This document shows, one piece after another, positions 18,339 to 26,946 of a DNA stretch of 64,000 nt (position 1 is the first letter of the stretch; each line of letters opens with the position of its first letter). The notes below the pieces were generated by a model. That model made no database searches. It had not been told where the DNA came from and saw nothing but the letters and a program-made list of their open reading frames with translations. This DNA comes from Prevotella sp. UBA2850 (GTDB lineage: Bacteria; Bacteroidota; Bacteroidia; Bacteroidales; Bacteroidaceae). The translations under genes and the position numbers were made by a program. The DNA is taken from contig DEFO01000011.1 of assembly GCA_002350805.1 (NCBI GenBank), forward strand, positions 57,070 to 121,069, written 5' to 3'.

Positions 18339-19145
18339 TTATCGTTCTTTTAAAAACTCCTCAGCCTTCGCAATATCCGTGGCGTGGTCGATGTCGAGTA
18401 CCTTTGTGAAAGGATAAGCCCTCAGCCTCAGACCATCGCGAATCAGGCCGCGCTGGAAGTTGCGCATGCGGCTCTCGCCACGCTCCATACAACGGTTAAG
18501 CGTCTCAATGGCAGAGGCTTTCAGACCGTAGATTCCACCACTAATAAATATCGCTTCGGCATCTGATTCCTGATGGGAGGCGGTCAGTTCCTCACGTGTG
18601 TCAAAGAAACCGGTAATCTCGGCAAAGCCACCAGCCTCGCCCATGGTAGATAAAGCCTCGCCCGCCGGCGACGCGGCTTCGGCCACACTTTTCACGCCCA
18701 CATACAGGGGTTTCTCGTCGTCTATAAAGTCTGTGACGCCCATCATTCCGTCAGCCTCTGTCTGCCCGAAAGCCTTCACATACTCACGAAACTCCTGCTC
18801 ACGGAAAATCGTGTCGACCGTGGTCAACACAAACGGCTCGTCGCCCAACAGACGACTGATTTCGAAAAAGCTGTGCATGGAACTGGGTGTGCTCTTCACC
18901 ACATACCTCAGCGGCACACGACGGCCATAGAGTCCGTTGCGCTCCACATCAGCCAGATGGGCGGCCACGGCCGTCATCACCTCGTTGCATATCACGATAA
19001 TCTCTGTGGCATCGTTATCCATAAAAACGCGAATCAGCCTGTCAATCAGCTGTTCGCCATTCACTTTTACCAATGGCTTAGGAGCATGAACCCCTTCCTG
19101 AGCCAGTCGCGAGCCCTCGCCCGCTGCTATGATAGCATATTTCAT
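18339..19145 (-). CDS. Sugar/alcohol-phosphate nucleotidyltransferase
   Basis: This 268-residue NTP-transferase begins MKYAIIAAGEGSRL, the nucleotide-binding signature (GxGxRL), followed by KPLVKVNGEQLIDRLI with the conserved Lys and TTVDTIF with the metal-binding Asp. It would activate a phosphorylated alcohol or sugar with an NTP, most likely CTP given the CDP-alcohol phosphatidyltransferase two genes downstream. It opens a five-gene operon of tight spacing. Related gene sets in Bacteroides make inositol lipids, but no inositol-phosphate synthase is present in this window. Confidence 0.85.
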   Translation of the reverse strand: MKYAIIAAGEGSRLAQEGVHAPKPLVKVNGEQLIDRLIRVFMDNDATEIIVICNEVMTAVAAHLADVERNGLYGRRVPLRYVVKSTPSSMHSFFEISRLLGDEPFVLTTVDTIFREQEFREYVKAFGQTEADGMMGVTDFIDDEKPLYVGVKSVAEAASPAGEALSTMGEAGGFAEITGFFDTREELTASHQESDAEAIFISGGIYGLKASAIETLNRCMERGESRMRNFQRGLIRDGLRLRAYPFTKVLDIDHATDIAKAEEFLKER

Positions 19146-19171
19146 TTGTAGCGTTCATCGATAAAACGCTG

Positions 19172-19179
19172 CAAAATTA
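19172..19179 (-). promoter_or_regulatory. -7 box for the head-group operon
   Basis: The minus strand reads TAATTTTG, matching TAnnTTTG, 26 bp before the ATG of the nucleotidyltransferase gene. TTTC lies at about 19 bp spacing upstream in place of a full TTTG -33 box. Confidence 0.5.
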
Positions 19180-19188
19180 TATATAAAA

Positions 19189-19229
19189 GGTGAAAACAGA
19201 AAACTTTTTAGCATTTTTTTGTTTTCACC
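19189..19229 (-). terminator. Terminator after the GIN-domain gene
   Basis: GGTGAAAAC (19189-19197) pairs with GTTTTCACC (19221-19229). On the minus strand the hairpin is followed by TTTTATATA, and it lies just past the GIN-domain gene stop. Confidence 0.75.
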
Positions 19230-19251
19230 TTGCCGGGTTTATGAATTGTTG

Positions 19252-19887
19252 TCAGTTCACTATCTTCAATTGCCTCATATTGATGTCGCCGTTGCCAGCT
19301 TTGTGCATATCCATCTTCCGGGTGGTTCCCTCCACCGTAATATCGCCATTGCCCGTCAGCTGCATGTTCACATAGCCACAGGTGAGCCCCTTCACTACGA
19401 CATCTCCATTGCCCGTCAGTTGCAAGTCGGCTCGGTCGCAAATCAGGTCGCTAAAACGTATGTCGCCATTGCCCGTCAGACTTACCGTCAGATGGTCGGT
19501 ATCCACATGCCCATCAGCCATAAATTCACCATTTCCCGTCATATTCACCTCGGTCAGGTCGGGGGTGGTAACAATCACCCTTACATCTCCACGGAATCCC
19601 GTTACGCTGAGGGCTTTCATCTTGACCACCAGCGTACCGTCTTCCACGCGGATGTCGGAGGCCTCAATCAGCCGTTCCTTTCCTTCTACGCATACCGAGA
19701 CGGAGTCGCCTTGCTCGTAAACCACATCAAAGTTTCCCGTGATATGAATCCGCTCAAAATCGGAAACGCGCAGGTTGCGGGTCACCTGCTTGCCGCGGTG
19801 AGCACCAGTACGGATTACGCAACTGGTCAGCACGGCCGACATCAATACCATAACGGCCATTGTTGTGAGAACACTTCTTTTCTTCAT
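19252..19887 (-). CDS. GIN-domain (DUF2807) adhesin-like lipoprotein
   Basis: A 211-residue lipoprotein with lipobox LTSC (Cys23). The rest is a single head-GIN domain forming a right-handed beta-helix, shown by a ladder of TGNGD/TGNGE motifs spaced about 18-20 residues (six copies, one as AGNGD). The family is abundant in Bacteroidota envelopes, and no enzyme activity is known. It has its own terminator and appears monocistronic. Confidence 0.88.
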   Translation of the reverse strand: MKKRSVLTTMAVMVLMSAVLTSCVIRTGAHRGKQVTRNLRVSDFERIHITGNFDVVYEQGDSVSVCVEGKERLIEASDIRVEDGTLVVKMKALSVTGFRGDVRVIVTTPDLTEVNMTGNGEFMADGHVDTDHLTVSLTGNGDIRFSDLICDRADLQLTGNGDVVVKGLTCGYVNMQLTGNGDITVEGTTRKMDMHKAGNGDINMRQLKIVN

Positions 19888-19975
19888 ATTCCTTAAATGT
19901 TTTTGTTTTGTTATTTTCGTTTCTGAACGTTAGACGAAAGGAAAACAAGAAAAGTTGCAGCATTCCCCAAAAAAG

Positions 19976-20008
19976 AAGGACTGGCATCCCTTAAAGGTGT
20001 CAGTCCTT
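19976..20008 (-). terminator. Terminator after the TonB receptor gene
   Basis: AAGGACTG (19976-19983) pairs with CAGTCCTT (20001-20008). On the minus strand the stem is followed by CTTTTTT-rich sequence. It lies about 80 bp downstream of the receptor stop. Confidence 0.75.
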
Positions 20009-20087
20009 TTGGTTATCTTGGCAGTCTCCATGCATAGACAAACATGGCCAAGGGCAATGGTAGAATCTGTTCATGTTGGAAGCTTAT

Positions 20088-22106
20088 CTAGAGCATTTTG
20101 TCTATATCTATTGACAGGCCTATGCTGAAAGATGTGCCGGTAGTGAGCGGCGAGCAATAGTAGTAGGACTTGGGCTTATAATTGAACAGGTTGTCGATGG
20201 CGGTATTCAGATGTATGCCGCGCCAAAGATGGTGCTGGAGCATGAGTTTCCAGATGGTGTAGCCTTGGTCGACATCGGTATCGCCCGACTGGGGTTTGCC
20301 CTGGCTGCGCCCGGAGAGAGCGGCGTCGAAAGCATAGTGACGCGAGAAACGGTGGTCGTAGCCTAAGCGCCACGTCATGGAGTGCGAGCGTGGCTGTGAG
20401 AACTGCGAGTAGATGACGTTGCCCGTCTCACGCATCCACGAATAGTTGAGCTTCATCGACAGCCCGCAATCCCAAATGTGAGCCATGCTGACATCAACGC
20501 CCCACACCTTCACACCGTCTTCATTCCAATAAAGCGCACTTGGCAGCCCATCGGGAGTTTCGCCTCCGTCGATGGTGGTAATACGCTTATCGAAGATGTT
20601 GCAATAGCCCATGAGGGTGAAGCTATATCGTCCGTCGAGAAAGCTGCTGTTTCTGATGCGGTTGGTCCGCTCAATGGCGATATTGACATTATTGCTCTTC
20701 TCGGGTTTCAGGTCGGGATTGCCAAGAATCATGTAGCCCATGTCGCCCATGTCGAAGTGCATATACATCTCTTTGAGCGTAGGTGCGCGGAAACCGAGAG
20801 CGTAGTTGGCACGAAGCGTTATCCACGGGAACTTATAGACCAGGGCCATGCGCTCGGTGAAGGCCTTCTGGCGCGATGCCGAGAAGTAGTCATAACGGAT
20901 ACTACCTACGACATTGAGCCTGTCGGTAATATTCCAGTCAAATTCGGCAAAGCCGTCGATATTGCTCTGTGAGTGGTTGGCGTTGTCGACGAACTGATAG
21001 GTTGTAAGATAGTCGTGCAAAAAGTCGGCTCCCACTATCAGGCTGTTCTTTCCAAACGCATTGTAGAAGAGGGCGTGCACCACATGCTGCTGATTGCTGT
21101 AGTCGTGATCGTGGGTGCGTGTCCCGCCAGGCAGGAAATTAGCCTTGTCGTACTGGTCGTATGCATACGAGAGTTCCAGATAACGGTCGCTCTTCCAGGC
21201 ATACTTCCCTTTCAGTCCGGCACTATAGCCTTTGTAATGATAGTCATGCGTGTCGCGCTCGCTAGTGCGGAAGAAGTACCCCCCGCGAGCGATGAGCGTG
21301 AGATAGTCGGAGGCTCTCCAGGTCAGCCGTTCCTTCACGTTGTAAGTCTTCTGACCGAACAGGCGGCTGATGTTAGAGTCATCTGTCAGCACCGACTCGT
21401 CGTAAGGTAGTCCTTGAGCCTTCTTCATCAGTTCGGCGGCAATCTCCTCAGAGGAATGAGCCTTGGGCAGGTTGACGGGGTCGATAGTGGTGTGCTGGAA
21501 GCTGGTCTGCGAGTTCCATCTTCTGGTGTTGAACGAGAAGGTAGCTCCGTTGCGCCACTCATGCCCGAAGGTATTGTAGCGAGAGTTGACGCTGGCGGTC
21601 CAAGGTTCCAAATACTCCCGGCTGATGATATTGACCACTCCACCGACGGCATTCGAGCCATAAAGAGCCGACGAGGCCCCTTTCACAATCTCTATGCGCC
21701 CCACGTTGTCGAGGTTCATACGGCTGTAGTCTATGTTGTCCATGGTCTCTCCTGCCATTCGTTCGCCATCGATGAGGAAGAGCACGGCATTTCCTCCGAA
21801 GCCACTCATGTTGAGCGACGTCTCCTGCGTCATGGCCAGGCCGAATTCCAATCCGGGAATCTCTTGTGTGAGCATGTCCTGAATGTTGGTGGCATCGGTA
21901 ATCTTAATGTCATGAAGGGTAATGAGACGCGTCACCACAGGTGCATCTTTCAGGGCCTTGGGCGAATGAGATGCTGTCACCACCACCGGCTCGAGCTCTA
22001 CCGAGTCGCGGATGGTTGACTGGGCAGCCACGCGTTGAGCAGGCACGACCAATGCCATGCCTGCCAGGATAGTGTTCAACACGTTGACTATGAACCGCTT
22101 AGCCAC
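20088..22106 (-). CDS. TonB-dependent receptor
   Basis: A 672-residue outer-membrane receptor with a signal peptide, TonB box around EPVVVTAS, a plug (about residues 45-165) and a 22-strand-type barrel. It lacks the N-terminal CNA-B domain of SusC proteins and is closer to siderophore, haem or cobalamin receptors. The coding sequence opens with GTG; the first internal ATG would remove part of the signal peptide, so GTG is preferred. It begins 3 bp after the stop of the calycin-like lipoprotein gene, which may supply or capture its ligand. The ligand cannot be assigned. Confidence 0.88.
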   Translation of the reverse strand: MAKRFIVNVLNTILAGMALVVPAQRVAAQSTIRDSVELEPVVVTASHSPKALKDAPVVTRLITLHDIKITDATNIQDMLTQEIPGLEFGLAMTQETSLNMSGFGGNAVLFLIDGERMAGETMDNIDYSRMNLDNVGRIEIVKGASSALYGSNAVGGVVNIISREYLEPWTASVNSRYNTFGHEWRNGATFSFNTRRWNSQTSFQHTTIDPVNLPKAHSSEEIAAELMKKAQGLPYDESVLTDDSNISRLFGQKTYNVKERLTWRASDYLTLIARGGYFFRTSERDTHDYHYKGYSAGLKGKYAWKSDRYLELSYAYDQYDKANFLPGGTRTHDHDYSNQQHVVHALFYNAFGKNSLIVGADFLHDYLTTYQFVDNANHSQSNIDGFAEFDWNITDRLNVVGSIRYDYFSASRQKAFTERMALVYKFPWITLRANYALGFRAPTLKEMYMHFDMGDMGYMILGNPDLKPEKSNNVNIAIERTNRIRNSSFLDGRYSFTLMGYCNIFDKRITTIDGGETPDGLPSALYWNEDGVKVWGVDVSMAHIWDCGLSMKLNYSWMRETGNVIYSQFSQPRSHSMTWRLGYDHRFSRHYAFDAALSGRSQGKPQSGDTDVDQGYTIWKLMLQHHLWRGIHLNTAIDNLFNYKPKSYYYCSPLTTGTSFSIGLSIDIDKML

Positions 22107-22109
22107 CGC

Positions 22110-22598
22110 TTATTGTTTTATTCCGGTGAAGTGGTAATCCATCGCCATGGGCATGCTGCCATACTTCAGCGAGAATGTCACAACCAAGTTCTTGCCGTCC
22201 AGCAAAACGACTACATCGCTCACGGTATAGGCTTTTTCATCGCCGCTGGCTGTGGTCACCTTTCCACTATATGAAGCCAGTTTGCCGCTAATGGTGTTGC
22301 CGCTCTTTGCCAATGGAATGTTCTTGACGGGGAATGCCGGGATGGTCATCATTCCCATGCCTGCCTCTGGAACAAGCATGTCAACCGTGGTGTCGGAAAC
22401 TTTAGTAAACTGGTAGGTTCTGGTCTCGTTCGACGATTCCTCGTTCATTACCATTATCACCTCGTTACCAGAATACGTACCTAACACCTGTGAGGCCACA
22501 GCTACTTCGGGCTCATCGTCGTCGCTACTGCACGAACAATTGCCTAGCACGATGGCTACTGCTGCAACCATCATGGTCATCAAACTTTTGAATTTCAT
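22110..22598 (-). CDS. Calycin-like lipoprotein
   Basis: A 162-residue lipoprotein with Cys in NCSCSSDDDEPE, so it is probably displayed on the surface or periplasmic face. The remainder is beta-rich, with the spacing of the calycin-like family found beside TonB receptors in Bacteroidota. It lies directly upstream of a TonB receptor gene (3-bp gap) and is likely a ligand-binding partner. Assignment to calycin-like proteins rests on overall pattern rather than on a catalytic motif. Confidence 0.7.
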   Translation of the reverse strand: MKFKSLMTMMVAAVAIVLGNCSCSSDDDEPEVAVASQVLGTYSGNEVIMVMNEESSNETRTYQFTKVSDTTVDMLVPEAGMGMMTIPAFPVKNIPLAKSGNTISGKLASYSGKVTTASGDEKAYTVSDVVVLLDGKNLVVTFSLKYGSMPMAMDYHFTGIKQ

Positions 22599-22639
22599 AA
22601 ATTGTTAAATTATTAATAAATTGAATTGAATATTTTATG

Positions 22640-23440
22640 TCAGTCCGTTATTTTCTCTGTACTCAGTTGTTGCTTCTCGTAATCGTACTCCGACCCGTAG
22701 GCGCTATGGGGAATGCTGAAGATAGCTATCATGAAGAGCACCGCCAGGCTGACCACCCACTTGTTGTGCTTCCACTTCAGCGTGGCCAAGGCCACCAGGA
22801 AGAAGAGGAACGACAGCAGGGTCTTGTTGTCTGTCAGGTCGGTACCGTAGGGAAATCCCGTCCACCAGGGACCGAAGGCAGCATGCTGAACAAGCGGCCC
22901 GAAGATGAATCCGCCCACAAACAAGGTGGCAACTGTTATCTTCAACCAACGGCTGTATTTTTTGCGCGTAAGTACCAGCATGAGTGTATAGACGGCAAAC
23001 AACATGGCCGCAAACATCAGCAGGATGTGGGGCACAAGGATGCCGGCAGGAACATCATTCCTGAATCGCATCACTACCGGCTCGTCAGCCAGATAGTCGC
23101 GACCTCCCACCGTGATATAATACTGCAACTTTCCGCCCACCGGCTGCACGGGCAGGAAGGCCTGCCATTGGTTGTCTTTCCACTCGAAATCAACCGTCGT
23201 GTAAGCGTTATTCGTGGGATACTGGCGATAATGCAACTGAGCCAAAGTGCTTTGCGGAATATCCTTCAGCTTCAGCATCTCATCGCGTTGCACACCACTT
23301 CGGGGCAGTTTCAGCTGATAACTCGTCCCATTCAGCTCTACAGCCACTTTCTGGGGATGCGTCGGACCTGTCATGCGCTGGTAGACGCTCAGCGCAATTG
23401 TAATAACCACGGCAAGAAGCCAATACAAGAATTTTCTCAT
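22640..23440 (-). CDS. Integral membrane protein of unknown function
   Basis: The 266-residue protein has an N-terminal membrane anchor (about residues 5-20), an extracytoplasmic beta-rich domain (about 30-130) and four further predicted membrane segments (about 133-155, 167-182, 208-222 and 230-245). I do not recognise the family. It overlaps the M28 peptidase gene by 4 bp (ATGA), so the two are translationally coupled and may act together on envelope peptides. Confidence 0.75.
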   Translation of the reverse strand: MRKFLYWLLAVVITIALSVYQRMTGPTHPQKVAVELNGTSYQLKLPRSGVQRDEMLKLKDIPQSTLAQLHYRQYPTNNAYTTVDFEWKDNQWQAFLPVQPVGGKLQYYITVGGRDYLADEPVVMRFRNDVPAGILVPHILLMFAAMLFAVYTLMLVLTRKKYSRWLKITVATLFVGGFIFGPLVQHAAFGPWWTGFPYGTDLTDNKTLLSFLFFLVALATLKWKHNKWVVSLAVLFMIAIFSIPHSAYGSEYDYEKQQLSTEKITD

Positions 23441-24735
23441 CTCACGGGAGGTGTTAAGTGAACTTGAAAGGTAATGGTCTCCTCGCCCCGGAGCACCTTC
23501 ACGGGAATGGTTGTACCGGCCTTGAGCTCTGCCAGCCGCTCCATGTATTCGTTGATGTCCTTCACGGGCTTGCCATCAATCTCCTGAATGATGTCGCCAC
23601 TCCGGATACCAGCCGTATGGGCTGGTTTCCCAGCCACCACGATATCGGCGCGAAGGCCGGGCGTGCTGCTTGCACCCATCACATCGGGCATCAGTCCGAG
23701 CGTCACCTTAAACTTGGCATGCTTCATCGATTGCGTGCTGGGCACGTTGATGTAGTCGGGCGTTTGGGGCATGGCCGCAAGCTGGCTGATCAGCAGCTTC
23801 GAGAAGTCGAGCGTCTGCTGCATACCTTCGTAGTTCAAGGTTGAGGGCACGTCGGCAGGCGTGTGATACTCCATGTGTCCACCCGTGGTGAGGAAGAGCA
23901 CAGGGATGTCTTGCGCCACAAACGAGGCCTGGTCGCTGGGACCGTAGCCATCGGGAATGCAGCTGACGTGCACGCCCGTCTCCTCTCCCACTCGCTCGAC
24001 CATCGCCTTGAACTGGCTGCTGGTGCCTGTGCCCGACACGCTCATGGCATGGCCACGCATGCGCCCTACCATATCGAGGTTCACCATAGCCACAATTCCG
24101 CCTTTGTCGGCGGGGAGGTTTACGCGGCGGCCGTCGGCTTTCTTCATCCAGTCCAGAAACAGCTTCGAGCCCACCAGTCCTTGTTCCTCCGCACCGAAAA
24201 AGGCAAAAATGATACTTCTGGGCGAGCCGGCTTTCTTGAAGTGCCTGGCCAGTTGAAGTACCACGGCGTCACCGCTGGCATTATCGTCAGCACCCGGATG
24301 GACACCAAGCGTGTCTGGGCGGCGCGAGCCAGAGCCTTTGCCGCCCATGCCCAGATGGTCGTAATGCGAGCCGATGACTATATATTCGTTTTTGAGTTGT
24401 TGGTCTTTTCCCGGGAGCACAGCCATGATGTTGTGGGTGGTGCGCTGCTCAGTCTTCCCATACGTGAAGTCGTGATAGAACCCCTTTTTCTTCTTCCCCT
24501 TGACAATGGGCTTGAGCTTCAGACTGCGCAGTTGGCCGGTAATATACTCAGAGGCAAGCGTGTCGCCGCGGGTGCCCGGATATCTGCCGCCCAGCTCTTG
24601 CGAAGCCAGGTATTCCACCGTCTTTCTCATCTCGTCCTGCCGCTGCTCTGAGTTGGCAGCGCTTTTCTGCTTTTGGGCATAGACAGGCACAACGAGCGCG
24701 AAAGCAAGTGATAATAATATGTATTTATTTCTCAT
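23437..24735 (-). CDS. M28-family zinc aminopeptidase with PDZ domain
   Basis: A secreted 432-residue peptidase. The signal peptide covers about residues 1-20. Zinc ligands and catalytic residues appear in order: GSHYDHLG, GADDNASGD, EEQG, NLDMVGR and the His in TGGHMEYHTP. A PDZ domain occupies about residues 340-430 (IRSGDIIQEIDGKPV), probably for substrate selection. Family members are periplasmic aminopeptidases. The stop overlaps the start of the membrane-protein gene. Confidence 0.9.
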   Translation of the reverse strand: MRNKYILLSLAFALVVPVYAQKQKSAANSEQRQDEMRKTVEYLASQELGGRYPGTRGDTLASEYITGQLRSLKLKPIVKGKKKKGFYHDFTYGKTEQRTTHNIMAVLPGKDQQLKNEYIVIGSHYDHLGMGGKGSGSRRPDTLGVHPGADDNASGDAVVLQLARHFKKAGSPRSIIFAFFGAEEQGLVGSKLFLDWMKKADGRRVNLPADKGGIVAMVNLDMVGRMRGHAMSVSGTGTSSQFKAMVERVGEETGVHVSCIPDGYGPSDQASFVAQDIPVLFLTTGGHMEYHTPADVPSTLNYEGMQQTLDFSKLLISQLAAMPQTPDYINVPSTQSMKHAKFKVTLGLMPDVMGASSTPGLRADIVVAGKPAHTAGIRSGDIIQEIDGKPVKDINEYMERLAELKAGTTIPVKVLRGEETITFQVHLTPPVR

Positions 24736-24763
24736 AAATGGATTGTATTTCTAAATTTGGGTG

Positions 24764-24771
24764 CAAAGATA
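24764..24771 (-). promoter_or_regulatory. -7 box for the M28 peptidase
   Basis: The minus strand reads TATCTTTG, 28 bp before the ATG. An ATTG at 20-bp spacing stands in for the -33 TTTG. Confidence 0.5.
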
Positions 24772-24964
24772 CAACATTATCCTGGGAAACGCAATCCACA
24801 TTTATGATGATTTTTCTGTCTGCACAAACAAAATGAGTATCCTTGCAGCCAAATATAGAAATTCCCGTAAGCATGATGATAACGCATAAAAGCAGTTTAA
24901 CCTGTCTCTATCCGGCTCTCGCTAATGCGTAGCCTTGAGATATTGCAAATCGCCATCACTTTAT

Positions 24965-25486
24965 TTATTTTGCCAGTTCTGCTATCTCCTGCGCCTCGCG
25001 GTCGGCATGGGCAGCCTCCGCGCCGTGGATGGGCGTGCCGTCCATGACGTTGGCACCCGGACAGAGTTTCTTGATGAAGCGGACCGACGAGCCCATGCCC
25101 GAGCCCTCGTTGGTGCAGAAGGGAATGATGGTCTTGCCCGTGAAGTCGTACGACTCGAGGAACGTGTAGACGACCATCGGCATCGTGCCCCACCAGTTGG
25201 GATAGCCCAGGATGATGGTGTCGTACTGGGAGATGCTCTCCAAGGCGTTCTTCACCTCGGGACGGGCCTGGTCGTGCAGCTCCTGCTTGGCTTCCTCGAT
25301 GCAGGTCATATACGACTTCGAATACTCGTAGGTGGTGTCAATCTGGAACACGTCGGCATCGGGCAACAGGGCCTTGATCTTCTGAGCCACCACCTCGGTA
25401 TTGCCCAGCTTCAGATTCTTAATGCTGCCGTTCACATAGTTCTCCCCGCGACGGGAGTAGTACGCAATCAATACTTTTTTTGCCAT
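24965..25486 (-). CDS. Flavodoxin-like protein
   Basis: A 173-residue flavodoxin fold protein. The FMN phosphate loop is near YYSRRGENYVNG, and the aromatic segment GYPNWWGTMP would stack on the flavin; FCTNEGSGMGSS is the second flavin contact. It would carry electrons in the cytoplasm, or act as a quinone/FMN reductase. It is the only gene behind an AraC-type promoter (25510-25575), with an AraC-family regulator immediately upstream. Confidence 0.9.
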   Translation of the reverse strand: MAKKVLIAYYSRRGENYVNGSIKNLKLGNTEVVAQKIKALLPDADVFQIDTTYEYSKSYMTCIEEAKQELHDQARPEVKNALESISQYDTIILGYPNWWGTMPMVVYTFLESYDFTGKTIIPFCTNEGSGMGSSVRFIKKLCPGANVMDGTPIHGAEAAHADREAQEIAELAK

Positions 25487-25509
25487 ATCTTTATTTTAAA
25501 TTTCGATGG

Positions 25510-25575
25510 CAAAGTTACGGCAATCCCCCGAAACTGCTTTTACACAATTTGCGGGGGATTTTACCAAATTCGAAG
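25510..25575 (-). promoter_or_regulatory. AraC-type promoter of the flavodoxin gene
   Basis: On the minus strand a -7 TAACTTTG (25510-25517) is preceded by a block that on the plus strand reads TGCTTTTACACAATTTGCGG (25535-25554) and continues into GGGATTTTACCAAATT. The same block occurs upstream of the aldo/keto reductase and, more diverged, the acetyltransferase, at the same distance from the -7 box. It replaces a standard -33 element, as expected for an activator-dependent promoter. Confidence 0.65.
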
Positions 25576-25596
25576 ATTCGTCTTGCTTCGGGCTGT

Positions 25597-26409
25597 TTAC
25601 TCGCGGAAATCGCTGGGCTTGGCACCCAGGTTCGTCTGCACGTAGCGGCTGAAATGGGCTGGCGACGAGAAGTTGAACATGTCGCAGATGTCGGTAAACG
25701 AGAGGCTACGGTCGCGCAACAGGCGGCTGATGTCGAGCGCCGTATAGCGCGTTATCCAGAAGGCGGCGGGCAGTCCGCTCACCTTCTTACAGACCTCGCT
25801 GAGGTATTTCGGGGTGACACAGAGCTTGTCGGCATAATAGCTGATGTCGCGGTTCTGGCGGAAGTCGCCCCGTTCGAGCATCGCCATGAACTCCTCCATC
25901 AGCTGGTGCTGTTGCGAGCTGATCTTGTCGGCAGGATAGAGGTGGGCGTGGAAGTCGAAGAAGTCGATAATCATGCACTCCACGGCATTCATGAGCGCGT
26001 CGTGGCGGAAGAGGTGGCCCGTCTGCTTCAGGCGTCGCTTCACGGCCTCGAAGTTCAGCTGGCAACGCTCCTGCTGCTCCGCGTCGAGCCGCATGATGGG
26101 GTTCTGGAAAAGCGAGAGCTGGCCCCGCATGCCGTAGTTCGACTGAGGCGTGGACATCTCGATGAACTTCTGCGTCACGTAGATGACATCCACGCGGAAG
26201 TCCACGCTCTCCTGCAGGTTCTTCACCAGGTCGCCCCTGCGGGCAATAATCAGGCAGTCGCCCGCCTCGAAACGGAACTGCCGCCCGTTTCTTTCGAAGG
26301 TGCAAAAGCCTTCGTAGCAATAAGCATGGCAAAGATAGTCGGCAAACTGGGCGTCGCCAATCCGTGCCAGCGTATGGTCTATAATAATGTGCTGAATGCT
26401 GTCCATCAT
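25597..26409 (-). CDS. AraC-family regulator
   Basis: A 270-residue regulator with an N-terminal cupin-like sensor domain and a C-terminal double helix-turn-helix (about residues 165-268: YYADKLCVTPKYLSEVCKKVSG and SFTDICDMFNFSSPAHFSRYV). It resembles the regulator at 49895-50722. It lies just upstream of the flavodoxin promoter and probably activates it. ATG 26409 is preferred over the TTG at 26412. Confidence 0.92.
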   Translation of the reverse strand: MMDSIQHIIIDHTLARIGDAQFADYLCHAYCYEGFCTFERNGRQFRFEAGDCLIIARRGDLVKNLQESVDFRVDVIYVTQKFIEMSTPQSNYGMRGQLSLFQNPIMRLDAEQQERCQLNFEAVKRRLKQTGHLFRHDALMNAVECMIIDFFDFHAHLYPADKISSQQHQLMEEFMAMLERGDFRQNRDISYYADKLCVTPKYLSEVCKKVSGLPAAFWITRYTALDISRLLRDRSLSFTDICDMFNFSSPAHFSRYVQTNLGAKPSDFRE

Positions 26410-26442
26410 CAAACCGAGTTACGATCGTCCTCCACGCTCATC

Positions 26443-26751
26443 TCACTCATCATACTCTATTCTCAGTTCTTCGCTCACGTTGAAGTCGTCGTGGAAGCCG
26501 TCGTCGTAGACATAAACCAGGCGAAGTCCCCGATAGGCGGCCGGCACCCTGAGCGTGTCGAGCAGGTGCCAGCGAGGTCGCCCGAAGTCATACGAGGCCC
26601 TGTCGAGCACTAGGCGATTGCTCGTCCAATCGAACTGGTAATAACCGCCTCCGATGCATTGGTCGCCCGGCTTCAGCAAGTCCTTGTGCTGGCCGACCAT
26701 CCCCAGGCGAAAGTGGCCATCCATGGTGATGATGAACTTTGGGAGAGTCAT
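26443..26751 (-). CDS. Conserved small protein of unknown function
   Basis: The likely product is 102 residues starting MTLPKFIITMDGHFRLGMVGQHKDLL, a form I recognise as conserved across Bacteroidota without an assigned function. It is rich in Gly and aromatic residues, has no signal peptide and no membrane segment. The in-frame upstream extension to 26826 looks like chance. The AraC gene follows 33 bp downstream, so the two may be cotranscribed. Confidence 0.7.
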   Translation of the reverse strand: MTLPKFIITMDGHFRLGMVGQHKDLLKPGDQCIGGGYYQFDWTSNRLVLDRASYDFGRPRWHLLDTLRVPAAYRGLRLVYVYDDGFHDDFNVSEELRIEYDE

Positions 26752-26901
26752 ATTGCAGATAAACTGGAAATTAATTGTTGTCAGCCTCCTAACGTTGCGA
26801 CCTGCGCCGCTTGGCTTCGGATGCAAATATACGCTATTTCTGCGTGATGGCCAAAGAAAACGCGTGAAATCTTTGCGCCGGTGCCTGCCGGATTGAGGCC
26901 G

Positions 26902-26940
26902 GCCCCCTCCAACTCCCCCTTTGGGGGAGTTGGAGGGGGC
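26902..26940. repeat. Perfect 18-bp-arm palindromic repeat (copy A)
   Basis: A hairpin with two perfect 18-bp arms (26902-26919 and 26923-26940) around a 3-nt TTT loop. Its right half plus flank (about 28 bp) recurs at 28818-28845. It lies 6 bp past the GH29 stop and may stop transcription or protect the mRNA end. Confidence 0.85.
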
Positions 26941-26946
26941 TCCTCC

